A DNA stretch of 49,341 nt from the NCBI GenBank assembly GCA_016927895.1, contig JAFGLT010000026.1, positions 1 to 49,341 of the forward strand, read 5' to 3'. The translations under genes were made by a program, and so were the position numbers. Below the pieces are notes generated by a model. That model did no database searches and was not told where the DNA came from. It saw only the letters and a program-made list of their open reading frames with translations. This DNA comes from Candidatus Bathyarchaeota archaeon (GTDB taxonomy: Archaea; Thermoproteota; Bathyarchaeia; Bathyarchaeales; Bathycorpusculaceae). This document shows positions 29,622 to 37,537 of this stretch, piece by piece. Positions within the stretch are counted from its first letter, which is position 1, and every line of letters starts with the position of its first letter.

Positions 29622-30935
29622 TTACTTTTTGAGCATCTTATTCTTCTTTAGATCACTAATTTCCGAGATTTGCCAAGAAGTGTCTTTAACAAGACATTCA
29701 CGATCTTTAGGTACTTTCGCGTATTTGATATCTATCTTATTCCTTTTTGCCATAGTGACTGCCTCCTTTTCGACCGAATCTGAATTTGTAACAAACCACG
29801 CATGAAGGGTCACCCTTTTTCCTTCTGCCATACCCTTTTCCTTTTCATGATCACGCACTGCACGTACAAGCTTGCAGAATTTCTCGATTTCAGTAATGTC
29901 TATGGGTTGATTGTTAAACCTGAGTTTGCACTCGCAAATCGTGATTGTAACTACTGATTCCCCTTTGAAAGCATATACATCGATGTCTCGACCTAAGTAA
30001 GGAGGTTTGTAGTTGCAGTGGGAATATGTATACTGAAATTCGCGTCTTAGATAGGACTCCACTTCTCTCTCAAACTTGTATGATGCAAGATTATCCAGAT
30101 AGCTATCAGTCTTTTCTCGAAATTGTTGAAATGCATGCATCATTTCATCTGCAATGCCTGCTTGCTTGAGTAAACTTGAGAATGTATTCAGATGCTCTTT
30201 TAGAGAAATAGTGGAAGTCAATCCCTCTTTATAGGCAAACCAGCTAGGGTCTTCTTGAAATGCTTTTATCGCAGCGTCAAGCGCAAGTTCGACCTGTTCC
30301 AAAGCCCCTGTGAAATCCTTTTCTTTCAAAGAGATCATCAATTTGCAGATGTGAATTTCTCTTTCCGAAGATTTGGTCAATGCTTTACTCTTGACCGATC
30401 GTGCATAGTCCCCTCCAATAGCTTCTAACTTCATCCAATTTTTCTTTTCCTGCATAAAGTGGCTCAGAGCTTGAGTCCAATCATCCCGCATCTTTGCATC
30501 TTTGCCATTACAATTGGCAACCAAGGCTAATAGTTGAGTTTGGTGAGCAAGAGAGTCTTGGATAAAATTCACATAGCTATCCAGGCTTATCGGTATTTGA
30601 GAGTCAGCTAATGCATATTGCTTTGCAGCTCTCTGGAAAAATTTTGCTGCTCGGGCAGGATGTTCTGAGTAATAAAAAAAATTGCCAAGTGACTTGCAAG
30701 AGTTTCCAATATTGATGTGAAAATTCGCCAAATTGATTGACTGTTGAAGCGGATCATTCGTGTCTTGTCTTGCTAATTCGTAATATCTTGCACTTTTCCT
30801 TGCGATCTTCGCTGCTTCCAAAAAGAGTTCTTCTTTTATTTGAAATGAATGCGCTTCGTTATCCAGCTTGAAAGCTTCCTTTTCTGCTTCGCGTGCTCGA
30901 ATTTCCCACTTGGAACTAGGTATTTCACTCACCAT
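29622..30935 (-). CDS. TPR/helical-repeat protein with C-terminal PD-(D/E)XK nuclease domain
   Basis: GRDIDVYAFKGESVVTITICECKLRFN (D...E-x-K); helical N-terminal region. Confidence 0.65.
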   Translation of the reverse strand: MVSEIPSSKWEIRAREAEKEAFKLDNEAHSFQIKEELFLEAAKIARKSARYYELARQDTNDPLQQSINLANFHINIGNSCKSLGNFFYYSEHPARAAKFFQRAAKQYALADSQIPISLDSYVNFIQDSLAHQTQLLALVANCNGKDAKMRDDWTQALSHFMQEKKNWMKLEAIGGDYARSVKSKALTKSSEREIHICKLMISLKEKDFTGALEQVELALDAAIKAFQEDPSWFAYKEGLTSTISLKEHLNTFSSLLKQAGIADEMMHAFQQFREKTDSYLDNLASYKFEREVESYLRREFQYTYSHCNYKPPYLGRDIDVYAFKGESVVTITICECKLRFNNQPIDITEIEKFCKLVRAVRDHEKEKGMAEGKRVTLHAWFVTNSDSVEKEAVTMAKRNKIDIKYAKVPKDRECLVKDTSWQISEISDLKKNKMLKK

Positions 30936-31011
30936 CGATATACTATGTTAGCTTGGATTTATGCTTTGATTTTGTGTTCAGCCAAGAGCGCCTGCGAGTT
31001 CAAACCTGAAG

Positions 31012-31884
31012 TCACAGCTCTTTGAAATCATAGTTTATCCATTTAGAGAGACCCATTATTTTGTCAATATCTTCTTGGATAACCCTATTGTCCCCTCTCA
31101 GAACAGCAAGAGCCTCAGTAATAGCATTCAACTGAATTTGATGCCTATATGGAAGAGAACCAGTAGCTTTTGAAAGGAGTTCCTCGCAAATGTGCAACTG
31201 GCGTAGCAAATGTTCAGGGCAGAATACCTCTTTAGGTCTCTTCTTGATACTCATTTTTACTTTTTCAATTGGGTCAGGTGTTTTAGCATCAATAGACTTC
31301 ATTATGCTGGCGGTTGTCGCAATTGAATGGCTGAAAGAAAACGGCAATAGCCTAGATAGAAATCCTGTACCTTTCCATGCCTTGTGAAATTCTTGATAGC
31401 TGTCATGTGTTGTTGCAGTAATCAATCCTGCCCTAACAGGCTTATTAGACTTGAATTCAAGATGGTAATCGGAGAGATCAACTACTCCTTCCTCTGTCAT
31501 GCTCCGCAAAACAGCAACCAAAGTGTTGCGTGTGTTCTTGCCATGACTCATACAGTTGGTGAAATCTGGAATAGCTAAGAACTTCTTTTCGCCATTCTTC
31601 ACTTTACCGAGAAACTCGACCAAGTACTTTGGTGTAATATCATTCACATAACTAACTTCTTTCATCTTTGCCAATGGAGAAAGTAATCTTGATTTGCCTA
31701 TTCCCGGCTTTCCCAAAAGCAATAGAGAAATCGGTTTTGGACAGGATTTCAAGCAAGCAGTCTGCAACACTAGATTTTCCATGAGCAGTATGGGATAGTC
31801 AGAGTGGGTCACTTGCCCCAAAAATGAACCCTGATATGTATGGTTACTTTTTAAGGTAAGTGGGTCAACCTGAGCAGTCTTCAC
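31012..31884 (-). CDS. AAA+-like P-loop ATPase, possible element helicase
   Basis: LLLLGKPGIGKSRLL Walker A; FLAIPDFTN Walker B-like; LITATTHDSY sensor-like. Confidence 0.75.
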   Translation of the reverse strand: MKTAQVDPLTLKSNHTYQGSFLGQVTHSDYPILLMENLVLQTACLKSCPKPISLLLLGKPGIGKSRLLSPLAKMKEVSYVNDITPKYLVEFLGKVKNGEKKFLAIPDFTNCMSHGKNTRNTLVAVLRSMTEEGVVDLSDYHLEFKSNKPVRAGLITATTHDSYQEFHKAWKGTGFLSRLLPFSFSHSIATTASIMKSIDAKTPDPIEKVKMSIKKRPKEVFCPEHLLRQLHICEELLSKATGSLPYRHQIQLNAITEALAVLRGDNRVIQEDIDKIMGLSKWINYDFKEL

Positions 31885-32261
31885 TGTAACATTTCCCCTT
31901 TTTCGTAGATTGTACGCAGTACATTTTCACGGACTTCGAACAGCTTGTTCCACTCTTTTAGACCAGATTTGACTCTTGCACGATTGAAATCAACTCGCCT
32001 AGAGTCATCGCCTAGAAGCCACTGAAGCATGTTAGCTAGTTCAGAATTAATTGCTGGTTTGATCCTTATGTAGAAATGTAACCCTTTCTTTTTGCTCTCA
32101 CACACACTAATCGAATTCACTGTTACGCTAAAGTCGCTGCATGTTTTTGTAATTACGTTAACGTAGAAGGGTATCCAGTCTTCATCTGGAAAGCAGTCTT
32201 TGTCAATCTTCAGTTCACTGACTTCTTCGCTTTCTCTTGAATTTCCGTTTCTTCTTAACAT
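31881..32261 (-). CDS. small mobile-element protein, possibly AEP-derived
   Basis: ESKKKGLHFYIRIKP...LGDDSRRVDFNRARVK; overlaps neighbours in an operon. Confidence 0.55.
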   Translation of the reverse strand: MLRRNGNSRESEEVSELKIDKDCFPDEDWIPFYVNVITKTCSDFSVTVNSISVCESKKKGLHFYIRIKPAINSELANMLQWLLGDDSRRVDFNRARVKSGLKEWNKLFEVRENVLRTIYEKGEMLQ

Positions 32262-32604
32262 AAGTCAACACTCTTGAAGGGAATCCAAACGCCTTCCACT
32301 TTTTTCCTCTTATTTCCATTCTTCGTGATTCAATTTGGATAAGGTCATCAGACTTTTCACGAATGGTTTTCTGTTCCCTTTCAAAGGAGACCCTTATTTC
32401 GCGTTTGGGAATCCACCGTTTGAATTTTCGGTAAATATTTTGTTGAAAATGACGTACACCTCGTTTAGCTAAATGCTCTCGTATTTTTCTGATGTCTCCT
32501 TCTCTAGCTACTTTGTAATGCATCTCATATTCTCTGACATGCTCAGCTTCTTTGTCATACCAAAAACTCGCTATGGTCATTCTATAGATTCTAACTTTGG
32601 TCAT
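32215..32604 (-). CDS. small basic hypothetical protein
   Basis: overlapping ORF in the same operon; Lys/Arg-rich C-terminus. Confidence 0.6.
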   Translation of the reverse strand: MTKVRIYRMTIASFWYDKEAEHVREYEMHYKVAREGDIRKIREHLAKRGVRHFQQNIYRKFKRWIPKREIRVSFEREQKTIREKSDDLIQIESRRMEIRGKKWKAFGFPSRVLTYVKKKRKFKRKRRSQ

Positions 32605-32851
32605 TGCTATTCACCTCTGCCATGCTAATTACATTCATTTTTTCACGGTTGCTGAAAACCCATGACTTTCCAGTTTTTAATCCTGCGATTTTACCTTCAA
32701 CCATCAGTTCCAACAAAAGGGCTTTCGTCGTTTCCCAGACTTTTATTCCAGCTTTTCTTCGGATCGTTTCAATTGCTAATGGGCACTCAGCTTTCAGGAC
32801 AACACTTAAAATTGATTCACGATATTTTTCATATTCAGTCACGTTATGCAC
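32591..32851 (-). CDS. small winged-HTH-like protein
   Basis: CPLAIETIRRKAGIKVWETTKALLLELMVEGKIAGLKTGKSWVFS. Confidence 0.6.
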   Translation of the reverse strand: MHNVTEYEKYRESILSVVLKAECPLAIETIRRKAGIKVWETTKALLLELMVEGKIAGLKTGKSWVFSNREKMNVISMAEVNSNDQS

Positions 32852-32885
32852 CTCGTAATTACAAAGGGGTCTTGAGGGGTACCCT

Positions 32886-33833
32886 ATGGCAACAAAAAAA
32901 GCACAATGCTGGTTTGATCATGATTCAAGCTACGAGTTATTAACCTATAACCTGCAAATGAATCAAAAAATTCGTATTAGAAGAACAAAAAAAGGAAATC
33001 TAGTATCTCCTCAAGGGTTCACATTCGAAATTGAAGAGATCGGTTTTGAAGGTGTGACTTTTCAATTAACTCGTAAAAACAAACTTGGCATCTATTATCC
33101 CATTTCAATGAATCTTGATGAAATTGTGTTGCGCTTGAACCCTGTATTAGCTGGAGCAGCGGGTATACCCGTGAAACTGACAACCACGTATGGTAGCCCT
33201 ACTAAGAAAATCCAGTCTGTCACTGAAGAAGCAGAAAAGTCTGTTATTTTGGAATGTATCAACAAGATCCAAAAGACTACAAATGAGACGGTCTTGTATT
33301 CAAGATTAATACCCGTTCGAAAATTGGCTATTAACAAGAGAATAGTCCATCAACCAGAAGTTTTGCAATGTTTAGACTCATGTCTGGAAAACCCCTTGGT
33401 CACCGAGAACATAGAGACTTTTCGATTAGTAATAGAAATTCTAAGATACATAATCTATTTTGAAGAAAAACAAAAAAGCCCCAATTTAGAAGCAATCAGG
33501 AAGATAAAGAATGATATTGCCCTGAAATTGATTTCAATACTAGAAAAACAAACAGCTAACCACTATCTTCTATATTCACTTCCATTTCTTGGTCTTTCTG
33601 GAAGAAAAGAGGCAGCAGATTTAATACTAGAGAAAATTAAAAGCAATCCTTCAAAATCTCTTGAAGCAGTTGTGGATTCATTCCTTTACGAATATGCAAA
33701 CGCACTTATCCATTTGTATCCAAAGCATAGAAGTCTAATAGATAATTTTCTCGACAAACTAATTGAATCGGGTGGTGAAGCCGCTGCTGCTGGCTTGGCT
33801 CTTCGCAAAAGGATAGTGAATGGAATAGACTGA
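32886..33833 (+). CDS. hypothetical protein with C-terminal helical repeats
   Basis: 315-aa ORF, divergent from the HTH operon. Confidence 0.65.
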   Translation: MATKKAQCWFDHDSSYELLTYNLQMNQKIRIRRTKKGNLVSPQGFTFEIEEIGFEGVTFQLTRKNKLGIYYPISMNLDEIVLRLNPVLAGAAGIPVKLTTTYGSPTKKIQSVTEEAEKSVILECINKIQKTTNETVLYSRLIPVRKLAINKRIVHQPEVLQCLDSCLENPLVTENIETFRLVIEILRYIIYFEEKQKSPNLEAIRKIKNDIALKLISILEKQTANHYLLYSLPFLGLSGRKEAADLILEKIKSNPSKSLEAVVDSFLYEYANALIHLYPKHRSLIDNFLDKLIESGGEAAAAGLALRKRIVNGID

Positions 33834-33884
33834 TGCTTCCGTTGATATTTTTAATCTAAAAAGTCGAATGAAGCCTGAATATAA

Positions 33885-35111
33885 TTAGACTGGCAACAGT
33901 TTCTGAGCTACCTTACGATATGTTTTGAAGGATTTGTTGCTTCTCGCATTTTTACGTAAGTAATGCAAAGTGCTCTTGCCAATTCCCAATTCCCTAGCTT
34001 CTTTCTCGGTTAATTCCATAATCCTTTTCCTTAGACCCAGCGTGTCATTGCGTTCTAATTTGAGGGGTGATTCTGCGAAATCAATTTTCTTTGTTTTTCC
34101 CGAAAGATAACGAGATAGTTCTTGAGTTTTTCGAAGTATAATTGTATCCCACTTGCAAACTCCGCCTTTGTATTTGGCACCGCTATTGAACTTTTCTTGA
34201 AATAGTTTTAGAAAGCGTCTCTTTGCTTCAACTTCTATGCGGTATCTGTAATCATTGCCAAAGAAGTAGAAGTCTTTAAGGTCAAGTACTCCGGATTCAA
34301 ATGCTTCCAATGTGGTTATGTCAGCTATCCATCTGAAAGGCTCTTGCAAGTCGTAGACCAGTGATTGCTTTGTTTGATAGTCGCTGTACTTGTGCAAGAA
34401 GCCTATTGAGGGTTCTAGTCCTACGGTGTTTATGGCTTTTCTGCAGTATCCTTCAAGCACTCCGTAGGCGTAATTTAGTGTTAGATTGATCGGATCTACT
34501 GCGTTGTTGTTGTGGCTTCCGGTGGTTCTGCCGTCAAAGGTGAAGCATTCGGGTATTGTTGATTTTATGGCTTGCCAGTATCTTAGAGCTACTCTTCCTT
34601 CTGCTGTTCGAATTTGGCTTACTGTTTTTGCTTTGAAGAGGGATAGGGTTTCTGCTTGTGCCCTTTTTTGGTGTTCTGTTATGTCGTATCGTTCTGCAAG
34701 CCAGTCAAGAACTTGCAGACTTCTTATTATTTTAGCTTGGATGAGAGCTTTAGCTACAATGAAACGCGTAGTTCTATCGAAAGCTAATTTGATTTGAGAT
34801 AGTTTGACATCTACTTTGACCGGTGTTGGAGGGAGTATATTCGATAAAACTGTACCGTCGAAGTCCATGACAAAGACTGGAATGTTATTTTTGGAAAGCC
34901 AGTGAAACGCTTGCAATGAGATGTATCCACTGTGACCATCGATTATTATGGAGTCATAAGGAATTTTTCGTGGCGAAAATTCGTGGGTTTCTTGTTTACT
35001 TGTGTGTTTATTTCGCCCATTAGTTATGGTGAGTAATGAAAGTCTTTTCAGGTTCTTTGTATTAATTTTAATCCCGTATCCATCTAAGTATAGTATGTTC
35101 AAACCTCTCAC
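33885..35111 (-). CDS. cas1: Cas1 endonuclease/integrase (casposase) with C-terminal HTH-like extension
   Basis: AEGRVALRYWQ, GRTTGSHNNNAVDPINLTLNYAYGVLEGYCRKAINTVGLEPSIGFLHK, SLVYDLQEPFR; C-terminal LTEKEARELGIGKSTLHYLRKNAR. Confidence 0.96.
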   Translation of the reverse strand: MRGLNILYLDGYGIKINTKNLKRLSLLTITNGRNKHTSKQETHEFSPRKIPYDSIIIDGHSGYISLQAFHWLSKNNIPVFVMDFDGTVLSNILPPTPVKVDVKLSQIKLAFDRTTRFIVAKALIQAKIIRSLQVLDWLAERYDITEHQKRAQAETLSLFKAKTVSQIRTAEGRVALRYWQAIKSTIPECFTFDGRTTGSHNNNAVDPINLTLNYAYGVLEGYCRKAINTVGLEPSIGFLHKYSDYQTKQSLVYDLQEPFRWIADITTLEAFESGVLDLKDFYFFGNDYRYRIEVEAKRRFLKLFQEKFNSGAKYKGGVCKWDTIILRKTQELSRYLSGKTKKIDFAESPLKLERNDTLGLRKRIMELTEKEARELGIGKSTLHYLRKNARSNKSFKTYRKVAQKLLPV

Positions 35112-35123
35112 CCCATGTATAGC

Positions 35124-35142
35124 AAGATATACAAGATATCAT
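35124..35142. promoter_or_regulatory. operator repeat 1 in cas1/RHH divergent promoter
   Basis: AAGATATACAAGATATCAT; 17/19 match to repeat 2. Confidence 0.65.
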
Positions 35143-35158
35143 GATAACTAAATATATA

Positions 35159-35177
35159 AAGATATACTTGATATCAT
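35159..35177. promoter_or_regulatory. operator repeat 2 in cas1/RHH divergent promoter
   Basis: AAGATATACTTGATATCAT, 35 nt downstream of repeat 1. Confidence 0.65.
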
Positions 35178-35193
35178 TAACGAGGTAATTACA

Positions 35194-35337
35194 ATGCCAA
35201 AAAAGAACATTTTTGTAAGAGGAATAGATGAGAAGATTTTTTTGGAATTCAAATCGAAATCAGTTGTTAAGAAAAAAACATTAGGCGAAGCCTTCAATGA
35301 TGCCATGATATTGTGGCTAAAAACAAATTCTAAATAA
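35194..35337 (+). CDS. 47-aa ribbon-helix-helix-like regulator (below ORF-track cutoff)
   Basis: MPKKNIFVRGIDEKIFLEFKSKSVVKKKTLGEAFNDAMILWLKTNSK. Confidence 0.75.
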   Translation: MPKKNIFVRGIDEKIFLEFKSKSVVKKKTLGEAFNDAMILWLKTNSK

Positions 35338-35358
35338 CATTTTACAAGAAATAATAGT

Positions 35359-36513
35359 TTGGAGGAAGAAGAAATAAAACTTGCTACCAAAGATTTGAAG
35401 TTTGAAGGTTTAAACAGGGGTGAAGTAGTAGACTTTTCAGATGTAGAAAATATTGAGCAGCTAAAAAATGTGATAATCTTAAATTATGTTTTGCTTTGCA
35501 GAAAATGCGCGTCTTCAAAGTTTTGCAAATTTCACGATTCATCTGAGCCTCCGTGTCCCATACTTGAAAAGGTAGTTAACAATTATATTGATATGAATAT
35601 CAAAGCTATTGATACGGAAAATCGATATGAACTTGCCGAGTTTATCAAATCCGTAATTCTTTTAACTAAGATTTTTTATGATTTTGAAAATTGGCGTGGA
35701 ATTTATGTTGAAAAATGGTTTAATTGGTATTTTGAAAGTGCCCATCCTGGAATTAACTCTACATATGCGCATGAATTGTTAGTCGAAATTAGTAAGTTCG
35801 TCAAAGCCTATCGAGTCGTTTCGACAAAAAGGGTAAAAAAGTTTGCGGTTTTGGTTGAAGGGGACTCTGAATATCATGCTTTACCCCAAATATTTTCTGC
35901 ATTGGGCATTACAGGAATTGAATTTGAGAGTGGTAAAAATGCTGTTACTTTCATAAACTTGAGTGGAAAAGATAGCGTGCAAAAGAAAAAAATCGAAACA
36001 GTACTAAAACGATTTCGGGAGAAAGAGACTAGTTATTTTCTAATAATAGATAATGATCCCAAAGTTGCCGAGTATATTGAAGATTTAAAAAGAGCGTGTC
36101 TAATCGAAGAGAATAATTATTTGATTTGGGAAAACAAATTCGAGGATAATTTTGGCGAAAAAGCGATTTGGTCAATTATCAAAGAAGAAGCTAAACTAAA
36201 TGCGAAGCAAATTAATCTTGCTGAATTGAAAAAAGTGAATTCAGAAAAAAACGACGTTGTCAAGTCGCTTGAATACTTACTTCAAAAGAGTGGAATTGAT
36301 TTTCATTACAACAAATACAAGGTAGCAGTAGCAAAAAGATTGGGGAAATGGGTTGCGAGAGAGATTGATCAATCAATGCGCCCAAGTCCGCATGTATACA
36401 ACGGAAACAGAACACCAACTAGCAAGAATTTTCCAGAGTTTGTAAAAATCATAAAGAGAATTACTGATGAGATAAAACGAATAAGTTCAGAATTCCATGT
36501 TGTAAGAACATAA
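35359..36513 (+). CDS. TOPRIM-domain (OLD-nuclease-like) protein (TTG start)
   Basis: KKFAVLVEGDSEYHALPQIFSALGI, YFLIIDNDPK; N-terminal Cys cluster CRKCASSKFCKFHDSSEPPC. Confidence 0.7.
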   Translation: MEEEEIKLATKDLKFEGLNRGEVVDFSDVENIEQLKNVIILNYVLLCRKCASSKFCKFHDSSEPPCPILEKVVNNYIDMNIKAIDTENRYELAEFIKSVILLTKIFYDFENWRGIYVEKWFNWYFESAHPGINSTYAHELLVEISKFVKAYRVVSTKRVKKFAVLVEGDSEYHALPQIFSALGITGIEFESGKNAVTFINLSGKDSVQKKKIETVLKRFREKETSYFLIIDNDPKVAEYIEDLKRACLIEENNYLIWENKFEDNFGEKAIWSIIKEEAKLNAKQINLAELKKVNSEKNDVVKSLEYLLQKSGIDFHYNKYKVAVAKRLGKWVAREIDQSMRPSPHVYNGNRTPTSKNFPEFVKIIKRITDEIKRISSEFHVVRT

Positions 36514-36586
36514 AATATTGATTATGAGCGTTTCTTTTTGGTTTATTCCTTATTTCGCTTTTTCATTTTTTCTTTTTTCACTTTTC

Positions 36587-36776
36587 TTTTCCACATGTTT
36601 TCTGTTATATTTCCCTATTATTTCTGAAGCACCGTTTTCATTGTTTCGGTTCTTTTTCCATCTCACACATCTTTTTTCATTGTCTTTTTACATGTTTTTT
36701 CTTCTTGTCTACTTCTGTTTTTACATGTTTTTCGTTTTTCCACATTTAATTCATGGTCTTTTTACCTTTTCCACAT
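36587..36776 (+). repeat. subterminal pyrimidine-rich repeats
   Basis: TTTTCCACAT at 36587-36596, 36736-36745, 36767-36776; two TTTTTACATGTTTTT copies near 36685 and 36718. Confidence 0.6.
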
Positions 36777-36882
36777 ATGTCCTTGTTTGTCTTGTTTCCA
36801 TTGTTCTTTTTTTGTCTTGTTTACATTATCTCTTTTCTTCTTGTTCTGTCTACTTTTGTTTCTAAGAGATTCTTGTTTATAG

Positions 36883-36947
36883 AAGGGAAGGTGTGGAAAC
36901 CGTAGGTTTCCGCTTAACAATTAACAATTAGAAACTGTGTGTGTGTG
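36883..36947 (-). repeat. right terminal inverted repeat, 65 bp
   Basis: exact reverse complement of 27934-27998. Confidence 0.96.
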
Positions 36948-36961
36948 GAAATCGTGGTGGG
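36948..36961. repeat. right 14-bp target-site duplication of the casposon
   Basis: GAAATCGTGGTGGG; includes the last 7 nt of tRNA-Pro (CCCACCA on minus strand). Confidence 0.93.
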
Positions 36962-37033
36962 GCCGCTGGGATTTGAACCCAGGTTCTCACGCGCCCCGGG
37001 CGTGAATCTTAGACCAAGCTCGACTACGACCCC
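36955..37033 (-). tRNA. tRNA-Pro(GGG) with encoded CCA
   Basis: Minus: GGGGTCG...CACGC-CCGGGGC-GCGTG...CTGGGTTCAAATCCCAG CGGCCCC A CCA. Confidence 0.93.
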
Positions 37034-37232
37034 AACCTGCTGGACTACGACCCAATCGTGAAAACTTAGTCATAAACACACTACTTAAGCTTAAGGGTTC
37101 TGGTCTCTCACAGAATACATTAGAAGGCACATCATACAAACTCAGATACCTAAGCAAATGTTGTGACTACTCTCTATCTCTGTTGTTGGTTTAAACCTTT
37201 TTAACCGCTATAAAACTAAAGGATTATTTGAG

Positions 37233-37472
37233 ATGGGAGACCCAAAACAGCCTTGTCCAAGATGTGGTTTTGATTTAGGCAGACTTCTCTATTGTACTCC
37301 ATTGAAAGATATCAAGTTCTTTTGCCCTAACTGTGGCTTGAGGGTTCAGAAAAAGTGTCGGAAATGTGGTAATTGGATGGTAATGGAGGAAGGTATTGTG
37401 GTAAGTGTGGTGGCAGGAATCCTTGTTTCTACCAAACTGAGGTATAGCAATTGGTTTTTGGTATGTTTGTGA
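37233..37472 (+). CDS. double zinc-ribbon protein, apparently frameshifted
   Basis: CPRCGF...CPNCG...CRKCG in frame; YCGKCGGRNPCFYQTEV continues in another frame from 37394. Confidence 0.6.
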   Translation: MGDPKQPCPRCGFDLGRLLYCTPLKDIKFFCPNCGLRVQKKCRKCGNWMVMEEGIVVSVVAGILVSTKLRYSNWFLVCL

Positions 37473-37537
37473 AGTGATTATTGTCTACGCATTTACTAAA
37501 AAATATAGATAATTGTTAGCTCCCAACTTTTCTGTCT

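Larger units (their letters stand above)
27934..36947. mobile_element. casposon-like element (Cas1-encoding, TIR-bounded, inserted at tRNA-Pro 3' end)
   Basis: 65/65-bp TIRs, 14/14-bp TSD overlapping tRNA-Pro CCA end, internal Cas1, no CRISPR array/cas2. Confidence 0.92.

Noticed and set aside
33885-35111. Cas1 as part of a CRISPR-Cas locus
   Set aside because: No direct-repeat/spacer array, cas2, cas4 or effector gene is visible in the window; TIR/TSD structure points to a casposon instead.
36518-36865. 115-aa Phe-rich ORF as a membrane protein
   Set aside because: It arises from a T-rich repeat tract; composition is better explained by noncoding repeats.
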